From an uncultured Clostridia bacterium (lineage in GTDB: Bacteria > Bacillota > Clostridia > Oscillospirales > Acutalibacteraceae): DNA of 16,051 bases. The notes below the pieces were generated by a model. That model did no database searches and was not told the origin of the DNA. It was given only the letters and a program-made list of their open reading frames with translations. This document shows, in pieces, positions 5,782 through 13,632 of the stretch (position 1 is the first letter of the stretch; each line of letters opens with the position of its first letter). A program made the translations under genes and the position numbers. Location of the stretch: NCBI GenBank assembly GCA_947171615.1, contig CAMVYG010000029.1, forward strand, positions 1 through 16,051, in the 5' to 3' direction.

Positions 5782-8700
5782 TTGAGTACGGAAATTTTAC
5801 TGGCGGCGGTGTTTTCCGGAGGAATTCTGGCAGTTCTTGGAAAACGCCCGCAAAAGGAAGGCTTAAAGCCCTCAAGTTTCGCACTGCTGGCGGGAGGCCT
5901 CTTTCTCGCCGCTTTCACGCTGCGGCTCTGGCTGGGATATTCCGGAGAAAGCTTTCAGTCTGACCTGGACACCTTCAAGGCCTGGGCTTACGCGCTGAAC
6001 CGCACCGACCTTTCTGAAATTTACCACCGGGGAGATCTGTATCTGGATTACCCCCCGGGCTACCTCTACCTTCTTCTTCTGGCGGAAAAACTGCGCACGG
6101 TTCTGAACATTCCCTTTGACGCGCCGCTGTACACCCTGCTTTTGAAGCTTCCCTCCCTGCTGGCAGATCTTCTCTGTGCCGGAGGCCTGCTTTGGGTGGG
6201 CAAACGGAAGCTGGGAGAAAAAACGGCGCTGCTGGTCTCCTCTGCCTATCTGTTCTGCCCGGTGATCCTGATCAACTCCGCCCTGTGGGGGCAGGTGGAT
6301 TCCTTCTGCACAGCCATCCTGTTCTGCTCCGTGCTGCTGCTCTACCGGGAATGGTATATTCCCTCTGCGCTGCTTTATGGCGTGAGCATTGCCTGCAAAC
6401 CCCAAATGCTGATCTTCGCGCCGCTTTATCTGTTCTTTACCATCAAGCGGAAAAGGTGGAGCCGTCTGCCTTTGGGGATCCTCAGCGCACTGGGCGCCGT
6501 ACTTCTCCTTGCCCTGCCCTTCACCGCCGGCTTTGATTTCCGCTGGCTGCTGGAACGGTATCAAAGCACCCTGGATTTCTACAATTTTTACAGCATCAAC
6601 GCCTATAATTTCTGGGCCCTGATCGGCTGGAACTGGAAAACTCTGCCCGAAGGGCTTTCCCTGCGGCTTTTGACCCTTGCGGCGCCTATTGCCGCCACAC
6701 TGCTGTGCGGCGGGCTGCTGCTCTTTTCCAAAAAGAAGGAAACGCTCTTTGCCTGCCCGGTGCTTTTGATGGCAGTGATGTTCCTCTTTGGCATTAAAAT
6801 GCACGAGCGGTATCTGTACCCCGTGTTTCTGTTTTTGCTTTTGAGCTTCCTCTGTATGCCGGACAAGCGTCTGCTGCGGGCCTTTGCCGCTCTTTCCGCC
6901 CCGGGGTATCTCAATGTAGCCCATGTGATGTACCTTTTCCGGGATCTTGGCGGGAATTACGACCCCAACGCCCTTTCCGCCCGGTGCCTCTCCGGCGTGC
7001 AGCTAGCCGCCCTTCTCTACACCCTGTATGCTCTGGGCCTTGTCTGCCTTTCGGTGCGGGAGACGCCCCGGCTTCCCCGGGAGAGCCGCCCCTGGCCCCG
7101 GGAGATCTTAAAAAACACCTGCCTGCGGCCTATTGATCCTCTGCTTCTCTTCGCCATTACGGGCCTTTGCGGCCTTGTTTCCTTCTGGCATTTGGGAAGT
7201 CGGGAAATGGCCCTCACCCCCTGGGCTCCCTCTCAGGGAGATTCCGTGGTGTTCCGGGCAGAGGGGGACTGCGACGCCCTTTACTATCTTCCCGGCCTTG
7301 CTCCCGACGACGAGCACAGGGCCGCCAGAACAGGCGCAAATATCCGGATCGAAACCAGTATGGACGGGAAAACCTGGCAGGACTGCGGCAACATCAACGA
7401 GGAAAGCACCTATGTGTTCGCCTGGTCCAGTCTCTTTTTGAAGGAACCGGGGCGTTATCTCCGTCTCACCGCCCTGGACGGCCGCTCTGTTTTAAATGAG
7501 ATCGGCCTGAAGCTTCAGGGGAAAACCGTGCTCGCTTCCCTTACGGAGGTGGGAACCGGCGGCGGGGCGCTCATTGATGAGCAAACTATGATTCCCTTCT
7601 ACACCACCTACGAAAATTCCTCTTATTTCGACGAAATTTACCATGCCCGTACTGCCTATGAGCACATTCTGGGACTGGAGCCTTACGAAAACACTCACCC
7701 CCCTTTGGGAAAATACATCATTTCCCTGGGGATTCGCGCCTTCGGCATGAACCCCTTCGGCTGGCGGTTTATGGGGACATTGTTCGGCGTACTGATGCTG
7801 CCGGTGCTGTATCATCTTTTGAAGCAGCTCTTTGGCAAAACCTCTCTCTGCTGCCTGGGAACGCTGCTGTTCGCCCTGGATTTCATGCGCTTTACCCAGA
7901 CCCGCATTGCCACCATCGACACCTATGCCGTTTTCTTCCTGCTGCTGATGTACGATTCCATGGTGGTATTCCTCCGCCGGGATCTACAGCGGGACAGCAT
8001 GAAGCGGCTATTGCTCCCCCTGCTTTTCTGCGGCATTTTCACCGGCCTGGGCATTGCTGCCAAATGGACGGCGGCCTATGGCGCGCTGGGGCTTGCCGCC
8101 CTGTTCTTCGGCAAGCTGATCTTTTCTTTCCGGGACGCGAAGCGGGAAAATGAAGATCTTTCCCGGCTGAAGCGGGTTTCTCTCACGCTTTGCCTCTGGT
8201 GCTGTCTCTTTTTCCTCATCATTCCCTTTGGCCTTTATTTTGCCGTGTATCTTCCCCTTACCACCCTGCCCCACAACCGCCCGGAGCTTTGGGCCAGCTT
8301 TTGGCGCTATCAAACCACCATGTTCAATTACCATTCCCAGCTGGTGGCGGAGCACTACTTTGCCTCTCCCTGGTATGAATGGCCCTTTGTGGTGCGGCCT
8401 ATCTGGTATTTCTCCGGCAGCCCGGCAGACGCGATGGGGCATTCCAGCACCATTTCCGCCTTTGGAAATCCCCTTTTATGGTGGGCGGGAATTCCGGCGT
8501 TGTTTGCCGCCGGGGTGCAGTGGGTAAGAGAGCGAAAGCTATATGCCGCTGTGGTTTTTTGCGGCTTTCTTTCCGTGTATCTTCCCTGGGTGCTGGTGCC
8601 CCGGCTCACCTTTATTTACCACTACTTCACGGCCGTGCCGTTTTTGGTGGTGGCCCTGACAGGCGTATTCGCAAAGCTTCCCGAAACGCAGCCGGGCGCT

Positions 8701-8871
8701 TTTTCTCTGAAGCTGCGGGGCCGGACTTTTCCCCTTTCCGCTCTGTTTCCCTGGTGCTTTGCCGCCGGCTGTCTCATTTTGTTCTGCGTTTACTTCCCGG
8801 TGATCTCCGGCATGCCCTCCGACAGAGCTTATCTCAACGCTCTGCGCCTGTTCCCGACTTGGTATTTCTAG
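5782..8871 (+). CDS. Fused dual GT-C membrane glycosyltransferase (mannosyltransferase-like plus GT39/PMT-like)
   Basis: This 1029-aa polytopic membrane protein joins two lipid-phosphate-sugar-dependent glycosyltransferase modules. The N-terminal module (about 30-430) has SDLDTFKAWA (60-69) in the first outer loop, where GT-C enzymes keep catalytic acids, then YPPGYLY (90-96) and HERYLYP (341-347); it resembles GT87/Gpi18-like mannosyltransferases. A helix at about 452-471 leads to an extracytoplasmic beta-rich segment (about 475-580, with RYLRLTALDGRSVLNEIGL) like F5/8 or discoidin domains. The C-terminal module (about 600-1029) is GT39-like, with YFDEIYHARTAYE (615-627), THPPLGK (638-644), QTRIATIDTY (706-715) and FIYHYFTAVPF (944-954). 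Predicted role: transferring sugars from polyprenyl-phosphate donors to surface proteins or glycans; donor and acceptor cannot be told. Start TTG 5782 has AAGGAGGG at 5767-5774. Confidence 0.88.
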   Translation: MSTEILLAAVFSGGILAVLGKRPQKEGLKPSSFALLAGGLFLAAFTLRLWLGYSGESFQSDLDTFKAWAYALNRTDLSEIYHRGDLYLDYPPGYLYLLLLAEKLRTVLNIPFDAPLYTLLLKLPSLLADLLCAGGLLWVGKRKLGEKTALLVSSAYLFCPVILINSALWGQVDSFCTAILFCSVLLLYREWYIPSALLYGVSIACKPQMLIFAPLYLFFTIKRKRWSRLPLGILSALGAVLLLALPFTAGFDFRWLLERYQSTLDFYNFYSINAYNFWALIGWNWKTLPEGLSLRLLTLAAPIAATLLCGGLLLFSKKKETLFACPVLLMAVMFLFGIKMHERYLYPVFLFLLLSFLCMPDKRLLRAFAALSAPGYLNVAHVMYLFRDLGGNYDPNALSARCLSGVQLAALLYTLYALGLVCLSVRETPRLPRESRPWPREILKNTCLRPIDPLLLFAITGLCGLVSFWHLGSREMALTPWAPSQGDSVVFRAEGDCDALYYLPGLAPDDEHRAARTGANIRIETSMDGKTWQDCGNINEESTYVFAWSSLFLKEPGRYLRLTALDGRSVLNEIGLKLQGKTVLASLTEVGTGGGALIDEQTMIPFYTTYENSSYFDEIYHARTAYEHILGLEPYENTHPPLGKYIISLGIRAFGMNPFGWRFMGTLFGVLMLPVLYHLLKQLFGKTSLCCLGTLLFALDFMRFTQTRIATIDTYAVFFLLLMYDSMVVFLRRDLQRDSMKRLLLPLLFCGIFTGLGIAAKWTAAYGALGLAALFFGKLIFSFRDAKRENEDLSRLKRVSLTLCLWCCLFFLIIPFGLYFAVYLPLTTLPHNRPELWASFWRYQTTMFNYHSQLVAEHYFASPWYEWPFVVRPIWYFSGSPADAMGHSSTISAFGNPLLWWAGIPALFAAGVQWVRERKLYAAVVFCGFLSVYLPWVLVPRLTFIYHYFTAVPFLVVALTGVFAKLPETQPGAFSLKLRGRTFPLSALFPWCFAAGCLILFCVYFPVISGMPSDRAYLNALRLFPTWYF

Positions 8872-8943
8872 TTTTTAGATATTAGTAATTAGTTGTTAGA
8901 GGAAGGGCTTTTGTTGTTATCCTTGAAAGGAGCTTTTTTTATA

Positions 8944-9822
8944 ATGTATGAGCTGATCCCTGCCCGTGGAAGAACCTGTTACATTGACTGTCCCACGAAG
9001 ATCGGTGTGTTTTTTACCGGAGAGAACCGGGTCTGCTTTATTGACAGCGGCAATAAAAAGGACACGGGAAAAAAACTGCGGCAGATTTTGGAGCAAAAGG
9101 GCTGGGAGCTTCAGTGCATTTTGAACACCCACTCCCACGCCGACCACATCGGCGGCAACCACTATTTGCAGGAGCAAACCGGGTGCGGCATCTTTGCCGG
9201 AGGGGTGGAAAACGCCTTTACCCGCTACCCCCTTCTGGAGCCCTCGTTTCTGTACGGCGGCTGCCCTCCCGAGGAGCTGCGGCACAAATTTCTGATGGCT
9301 CAGGAAAGCGATGCCCTGGAATTCTCCCACCCGGATTTTCCCGGGGAGATCCAGGCGCTTCCCCTACCGGGCCATTCCCTGCATATGACAGGCTTTTGCA
9401 CCCCGGACGATGTGGTGTTTCTGGGGGACGCCGTGGTAAGCGCCGAGACTCTGGAAAAGTACGGCATCTCCTATCTGTATGACGTGGAAATGACCCTGCG
9501 CACCCTGGACGCCATCGAGCAGATGGAAGCCGCTCTGTTTATCCCCTCCCACGCAGAGCCCACTGAAGCCATCGGGGAGCTTGTCCGCCTGAACCGGGAA
9601 AAGATCTTCGAGGTGGGAGACCGCATCGTTTCTCTGTGCAAAGTCCCCCACACCACCGAAAAGCTGCTGGGAGAGCTCTTTACCGCCTATCACCTTACCA
9701 TGACCTTTGAGCAGCACGCCCTGATCGGCAGCACCCTTCGTTCCTACCTCACCTGGCTCAAGGACCTTGGCAGGCTCGCCGCCGAAATTCAGGAGAACAC
9801 CCTGGTCTGGCAGGCGATATAG
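8944..9822 (+). CDS. Metallo-beta-lactamase-fold hydrolase, glyoxalase II-like
   Basis: This is a 292-aa cytoplasmic protein with the complete metal-binding set of the MBL superfamily: H63-x-H65-x-D67-H68 in NTHSHADHIGG, H144 in LPGHSLHMTG, D162 in VFLGDAVVS and H203 in PSHAEP. These residues normally hold two Zn or Fe ions that activate water for hydrolysis. A helical C-terminal extension (about 205-292, including KVPHTTEKLLGEL) recalls the substrate-covering domain of glyoxalase II and related thioester or lactone hydrolases. The substrate cannot be deduced. ATG 8944 is chosen because AAAGGAG (8926-8932) precedes it; a TTG at 8893 in frame lies upstream of that site. It lies 72 bp after the glycosyltransferase and 60 bp before the lipoprotein gene, so it may share a transcript with either. 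Confidence 0.88.
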   Translation: MYELIPARGRTCYIDCPTKIGVFFTGENRVCFIDSGNKKDTGKKLRQILEQKGWELQCILNTHSHADHIGGNHYLQEQTGCGIFAGGVENAFTRYPLLEPSFLYGGCPPEELRHKFLMAQESDALEFSHPDFPGEIQALPLPGHSLHMTGFCTPDDVVFLGDAVVSAETLEKYGISYLYDVEMTLRTLDAIEQMEAALFIPSHAEPTEAIGELVRLNREKIFEVGDRIVSLCKVPHTTEKLLGELFTAYHLTMTFEQHALIGSTLRSYLTWLKDLGRLAAEIQENTLVWQAI

Positions 9823-9882
9823 GATTTATTGGGACTCTGACTTCGCCCTGGATCTCCACCCTGAAACAGAAAGGCTGGTCTT

Positions 9883-10881
9883 ATGAAAAAATTTCTTTCT
9901 CTCACGCTTATCCTGCTGCTCGGTATTACGCTGTTCGGCTGCGCGGGGAGCTCTGACCCTGAAAGCTCTCAGGGCCCCGCTTCCTCTGCGCTGATCACCG
10001 GCGATCTGCGGCTGGCCGCTTTGAAGGGCCCCACCGCCATGGGTCTGGTATGGCTGATGGATAACGCCAGCATAGATAATACGCTGCTGGCCGCCTCTGC
10101 TGATGAGATCACCCCCAAGCTGGTACAGGGGGAGTTGGATATCGCTGCCGTTCCCGCCAACCTGGCAAGCGTGCTCTATAACAACACGGAAGGACAAATT
10201 CAGGTGCTTGCCGTCAACACCCTGGGGGTGTTATATCTTGTGGAAAGCGGCGATTCCGTTCATTCTGTAGAGGATCTGCGGGGAAAAACCATCTATTCCA
10301 GCGGAAAGGGTTCCACGCCGGAATACGTCCTTTCCTATCTGCTTTCCCAAAATGGCATTGACCCGGAAAAGGATGTTTCCATAGAGTGGAAGTCTGAGCA
10401 CTCCGAATGCGTGGCCGCCCTGGCGGCAAAGGAAAACGCCATTGCCATGCTTCCCCAGCCCTTTGTGACTACCGCCCAGGCCAAAAATGAAAACATTCGG
10501 ACAGCACTCGATCTAAATAAGGAATGGGAAAAGCTTTCCTCCCAGGGGGACCGGAAGGCAGCGCTGATCACCGGTGTGGTGGTTGCCCGAAAGGAATTTA
10601 TAGAGCAGAATCCCAACACCGTTCAGGAATTTCTGGCCGCCTATGAAAAGTCCGTGGACTTTGCCCTCACCGACATTGACGGCGCTGCGGCCTTGATCGG
10701 CCAGTACGGTATCGTACCTGAGGCGGTAGCGAAAAAAGCCCTGCCGGAGTGCAACATTACCTTCCTTGCCGGGAAAGAACTGAAGGAAGCGCTTTCCGGA
10801 TATCTTCAGATCCTGTTTGACCAAAATCCCAAGGCCGTGGGCGGCAAGCTGCCAGGCGATGATTTTTATTATGAAGGATGA
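9883..10881 (+). CDS. ABC transporter substrate-binding lipoprotein, NMT1/TauA-like
   Basis: This 332-aa protein starts with a lipoprotein signal: MKKFL, a hydrophobic stretch and the lipobox LFGC with lipidated C20. A Ser-rich linker follows, then a two-lobed periplasmic-binding fold of the NMT1/SsuA/TauA group: a first lobe beginning GDLRLAALKGPTAMGL (about 45-60), VQGELDIAAVPANLASVLY (about 82-100), LRGKTIYSSGKGSTPEYVL (about 130-150), and MLPQPFVTTAQ (about 190-200). It should capture a small solute outside the membrane and pass it to the permease encoded next, whose gene it overlaps by 11 bp. Relatives bind sulfonates, nitrate or thiamine precursors; nothing here chooses among them. The C-terminal sequence ends in LPGDDFYYEG. 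Translation likely starts at ATG 9883, with AAAGG 10-15 bp upstream. Confidence 0.88.
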   Translation: MKKFLSLTLILLLGITLFGCAGSSDPESSQGPASSALITGDLRLAALKGPTAMGLVWLMDNASIDNTLLAASADEITPKLVQGELDIAAVPANLASVLYNNTEGQIQVLAVNTLGVLYLVESGDSVHSVEDLRGKTIYSSGKGSTPEYVLSYLLSQNGIDPEKDVSIEWKSEHSECVAALAAKENAIAMLPQPFVTTAQAKNENIRTALDLNKEWEKLSSQGDRKAALITGVVVARKEFIEQNPNTVQEFLAAYEKSVDFALTDIDGAAALIGQYGIVPEAVAKKALPECNITFLAGKELKEALSGYLQILFDQNPKAVGGKLPGDDFYYEG

Positions 10882-11647
10882 TCAAAAGGGGAATTCCCGG
10901 CTTTCCCCCTTCGTGAAAAAGCTGCTGGCGACAGGCTTTTGGCTGCTTCTTTGGCAGCTGGCCGCCATGGGGCTAAAACAGGAGATCCTGCTGGCTTCTC
11001 CCGCTGCCGTTTTCCACTGCCTTCTTGAGCTTCTTCCCACCGGGGACTTTTGGCATACCGTGCTGTTTTCCTTTTCCCGCATTATCCTGGGTTTTCTGCT
11101 GGCCTGTCTTGCTGGGACACTTCTGGCGACGCTGTCCGCCCGTTTTTCCCCGGTTCGGGAGCTTATTTCTCCCCTGATGAGCGCGGTGCGCTCTGTTCCC
11201 GTAGCTTCCTTTATCATTCTGGTGCTGCTGTGGGTGCCCTCCAAAAGCCTTTCCGTTGTGATCTCCTTTTTGATGGTAACGCCTGTTCTCTATGCCAACG
11301 TGCTGACGGGCGCTCAAGGCATGGATCAGGAGCTTTCGGAAATGGCGGCAGTATTTCGCATCCCCCTTTCCCGCCGCCTGCGGTATTTGTATCTGCCGCA
11401 GCTCATGCCGTTTTTTCGCTCCGCCTGTGCTGCCGGACTGGGGCTCTGCTGGAAAGCCGGTGTGGCGGCGGAGGTCATCGGCCTGCCGGAAGGCTCTATT
11501 GGGGAGCGGCTGTACGAAGCCAAGATCTATCTGGAAACGCCCCGGCTATTTGCCTGGACAGTGGTGATTATTTTACTCAGCCTGCTGTTTGAAAAGCTGT
11601 TCCTGTTTTTGCTGGACAAAGGACTTTCCCGGCTGGAAAAAGCCTGA
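10871..11647 (+). CDS. ABC transporter permease, SsuC/TauC-like
   Basis: This 258-aa inner-membrane protein belongs to the BPD_transp_1 family. About six hydrophobic segments are visible (about 16-34, 63-90, 108-122, 126-146, 183-204 and 226-248). The cytoplasmic coupling loop reads ELSEMAAVFRIP (154-165) then LYLPQL (173-178), the EAA motif that docks with the ATPase. It forms the translocation channel for the lipoprotein just upstream. ATG 10871 was chosen because it overlaps the lipoprotein stop by 11 bp, as in translationally coupled genes; in-frame ATG 10859 is possible, and a longer frame from 10817 would overlap by 65 bp and is unlikely. The gene ends 6 bp before a dispersed hairpin repeat. 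Confidence 0.88.
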   Translation: MKDDQKGNSRLSPFVKKLLATGFWLLLWQLAAMGLKQEILLASPAAVFHCLLELLPTGDFWHTVLFSFSRIILGFLLACLAGTLLATLSARFSPVRELISPLMSAVRSVPVASFIILVLLWVPSKSLSVVISFLMVTPVLYANVLTGAQGMDQELSEMAAVFRIPLSRRLRYLYLPQLMPFFRSACAAGLGLCWKAGVAAEVIGLPEGSIGERLYEAKIYLETPRLFAWTVVIILLSLLFEKLFLFLLDKGLSRLEKA

Positions 11648-11653
11648 AGGGGA

Positions 11654-11699
11654 TAGTGTGAAAAATGCTTTTTCACACACCGTTTTGTGCCTTTGCCGC
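11654..11699. repeat. Dispersed hairpin repeat, copy 2 (inverted relative to 1-47)
   Basis: This is the reverse complement of 1-47 with one base missing. The stem GTGTGAAAAA (11656-11665) / TTTTTCACAC (11669-11678) is perfect with loop TGC. It fills much of the 117-bp gap between permease and ATPase genes, a gap unusually large for this kind of ABC operon, so it probably inserted within the operon. It may act on mRNA processing or on ATPase expression. The following bases 11700-11764 hold the ATPase leader and show nothing further. Confidence 0.8.
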
Positions 11700-11764
11700 G
11701 AAAGGGAAAGCGGCAATCGGCTGCAACCACCGGCACAAATTCCGAAAAAAGGAATGGGGATTTT

Positions 11765-12346
11765 ATGGAGATCGAGTTGAAAAACATTGAGAAAGCTTTC
11801 GGAGAAAAGGTAGTTTTCCGTAAGCTTTCCTACCGGTTTCCGGAAGGGGAAACCACCTGTATCATGGGGCCCTCCGGCTGCGGAAAAACCACTCTCCTTC
11901 GGCTGCTTTTGGGGCTGGAACTCCCGGATTCCGGGGAAATTCTGGGCATGGCCGGACGGAAAAAAAGCGCGGTGTTTCAGGAAGACCGCCTTTGCGAAAA
12001 CGTCAGCGCCGTTTCCAATCTGCGCATGGTCTCCCCTCATCTCTCCCACAAAGACGGGGAAGCCCTTTTCGCCCGGCTGGGGCTGGAGGACAGCCTTCAC
12101 CAGCCTGTGCGGGAATTTTCCGGGGGCATGAAGCGGCGGGTCGCCATTCTTCGCGCCCTTTCGGCAGAATACGACGTTTTATTGGCTGACGAGCCCTTTC
12201 GGGGCCTGGACGAAGCCACAAAACGCCTGACCATGGAATACTTCAAAAAGCAAACCGCCGGAAAAACCGTTCTTCTCGTCACCCATGAGGAGCAGGAAGC
12301 AGAGTTTTTCGGCGAGGAAATCCTGATGCTGGATGTTAAATGTTGA
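11765..12346 (+). CDS. ABC transporter ATP-binding protein, short form
   Basis: This is a 193-aa nucleotide-binding subunit carrying every ABC motif: Walker A GPSGCGKTT (35-43), Q-loop VFQED (Q72), signature FSGGMKRR (118-125), Walker B VLLADEP (138-144), D-loop GLDEATK and the H-loop His174 in LVTHEE. It should power the lipoprotein/permease pair just upstream. It is shorter than SsuB/TauB-type ATPases (about 240-260 aa); the missing part is mainly the C-terminal region after the H-loop, plus a compressed stretch between Walker A and the Q-loop. The core is intact, so it is probably functional. ATG 11765 follows AAGGAATGGGG; a longer frame from 11687 would run through the repeat-derived leader and is rejected. 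Confidence 0.87.
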   Translation: MEIELKNIEKAFGEKVVFRKLSYRFPEGETTCIMGPSGCGKTTLLRLLLGLELPDSGEILGMAGRKKSAVFQEDRLCENVSAVSNLRMVSPHLSHKDGEALFARLGLEDSLHQPVREFSGGMKRRVAILRALSAEYDVLLADEPFRGLDEATKRLTMEYFKKQTAGKTVLLVTHEEQEAEFFGEEILMLDVKC

Positions 12347-12365
12347 TATCGGAAGAAACCGGTGC

Positions 12366-12402
12366 AAAAAAGCTCAGAAAGTCTTTCTTTCTGAGCTTTT
12401 TT
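12366..12402 (+). terminator. Strong intrinsic terminator of the ABC operon
   Basis: AGCTCAGAAAG (12371-12381) pairs with CTTTCTGAGCT (12387-12397), loop TCTTT. Flanking A5 and a T6 run (12397-12402) extend the stem and provide the T-tract. It lies about 20 bp after the ATPase stop. Confidence 0.9.
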
Positions 12403-12424
12403 GTGCTAAACTATGCTAATATTC

Positions 12425-12454
12425 ATCAGAGAACCGTTTTGGCGCTTCTCTGAT
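12425..12454 (+). promoter_or_regulatory. 9-bp stem-loop in the leader of the glucosyltransferase gene
   Basis: ATCAGAGAA (12425-12433) pairs perfectly with TTCTCTGAT (12446-12454), loop of 12 nt, ending just before the GAGGAA ribosome site. There is no T-tract, so it is not a terminator. It could be an operator dyad or an RNA control element. The upstream promoter is not clear; TAATAT at 12417-12422 is a possible -10 box without a good -35. Confidence 0.4.
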
Positions 12455-12476
12455 CTGGGAAGCGAGGAATGACCAA

Positions 12477-13595
12477 ATGAAGGTTCTGATCCTCTCCTGC
12501 AATACCGGGCAGGGGCACAATTCTGCCGGACTGGCGGTCAAAGAGGAGCTGGAGCGCCGGGAGATCCCCTGCGAAATGAAGGATGCACTTTCCTTTGCCA
12601 GGGGACATGCCTCCCGCACCATCAGCGGCGCGTATATTAACATGGCCACCAGAGCCCCTTCTCTTTTCGGCAGTCTGTATCGCTTGGGTGGAGCCATCAG
12701 CTCCCCCAAACGGAAATCTCCCGTCTACTATGCCAATACCCGCTATGCCCGCCCCTTGAAGGCTTACATTGAGGAGCAGGGCTTTACCGCTGTGGTAACG
12801 CCCCATCTGTTTCCTGCTGAAACACTGACTTATTTAAAGCGCCGGGGCGGGCTTTCCGTTCCCTGTTATGCTGTGGCAACGGACTATACCTGCATTCCCT
12901 TCTGGGAAGAAACCGAGCTGGACGGCTATTTTCTGCCTCATAAAGATTTGATCGCCGAGTTCGCGGAAAAGGGCCTGCCCCGGGAAAAGCTGATCCCCAC
13001 CGGGCTTCCGGTCTCCGGGCAGTATCTTTTACATATGGAAAAAAGAATGGCCCGGAAACGGCTGGGTCTGCCGGAAGACGCTCCTGTTTTTCTGGTGATG
13101 ACGGGCAGCATGGGCTTTGGAGATATCTCCTCTTTCACCCTGGATCTGCTGCTCACCTGTCCCAGAGAAGCAAGCATTGTGATCCTTACCGGGAATAACG
13201 GCCCTCTGAAAGCAAAAATCGATACGGATTTCGCACGGGAGCGCCGGGTGCGCACGGTTTCCTTTACCAGGGAAGTCTCCCTTTATATGGATGCCTGTGA
13301 TGTGCTGCTTTCCAAGCCCGGCGGCCTTACCAGTACCGAAGCCGCCGTAAAAAATGTTCCGCTGGTTCACACCCGACCCATTCCCGGCTGTGAAACCAAA
13401 AATGCCCGGTTCTTTTCTTCCCGGGGGCTTTCCTTGTTTGCGGAAGAACCCAGGGAGGCCGCCAGGGCCGCGGCCCTTCTTGCCGGCAATGAATCCCTTC
13501 GGGAACAAATGCGTACCCGGCAGAGAGAAGCCTTGCCGGAGGACGCGGCAGGCGCTGTGGTTTCCTGCCTATTGAAGCAGGAAACATTGTTCTGA
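12477..13595 (+). CDS. GT28 family glycolipid glycosyltransferase (MGDG synthase/UgtP-like)
   Basis: This 372-aa protein has the two-domain GT-B layout of processive diacylglycerol glucosyltransferases. The N-terminal MGDG-synthase domain has GQGHNSAG (11-18), typical of MGD1/UgtP/MurG-type enzymes, and AVATDYTCIPFW (132-143). The C-terminal Glyco_tran_28 domain starts near 200 with VFLVMTGSMGFG (204-215) and contains the nucleotide-sugar motif LLSKPGGLTSTEA (277-289) and RPIPGCETKNA (300-310). It probably transfers glucose or galactose from a UDP-sugar to diacylglycerol at the inner face of the membrane. It lies 37 bp before a PlsY-like acyltransferase, which supports a lipid role. Start ATG 12477 follows GAGGAA. 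Acceptor and sugar are inferred from family only. Confidence 0.87.
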   Translation: MKVLILSCNTGQGHNSAGLAVKEELERREIPCEMKDALSFARGHASRTISGAYINMATRAPSLFGSLYRLGGAISSPKRKSPVYYANTRYARPLKAYIEEQGFTAVVTPHLFPAETLTYLKRRGGLSVPCYAVATDYTCIPFWEETELDGYFLPHKDLIAEFAEKGLPREKLIPTGLPVSGQYLLHMEKRMARKRLGLPEDAPVFLVMTGSMGFGDISSFTLDLLLTCPREASIVILTGNNGPLKAKIDTDFARERRVRTVSFTREVSLYMDACDVLLSKPGGLTSTEAAVKNVPLVHTRPIPGCETKNARFFSSRGLSLFAEEPREAARAAALLAGNESLREQMRTRQREALPEDAAGAVVSCLLKQETLF

Positions 13596-13632
13596 CCCTT
13601 CTTTTAAACGAAGCGGGAAAGGAGACTTTTTG

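Noticed and set aside
5872..6924. 350-codon minus-strand frame opposite the glycosyltransferase
   Set aside because: Gln/Lys-rich antisense shadow of a membrane protein reading frame with clear family motifs on the plus strand.
8893..8943. Upstream TTG start for the MBL-fold gene
   Set aside because: The AAAGGAG site (8926-8932) lies after this TTG and fits ATG 8944; the extra residues match nothing in the family.
11687..11764. Upstream ATG start for the ABC ATPase
   Set aside because: The extension is encoded partly by the dispersed repeat, and the ATPase family normally starts a few residues before the first beta strand, as with ATG 11765.
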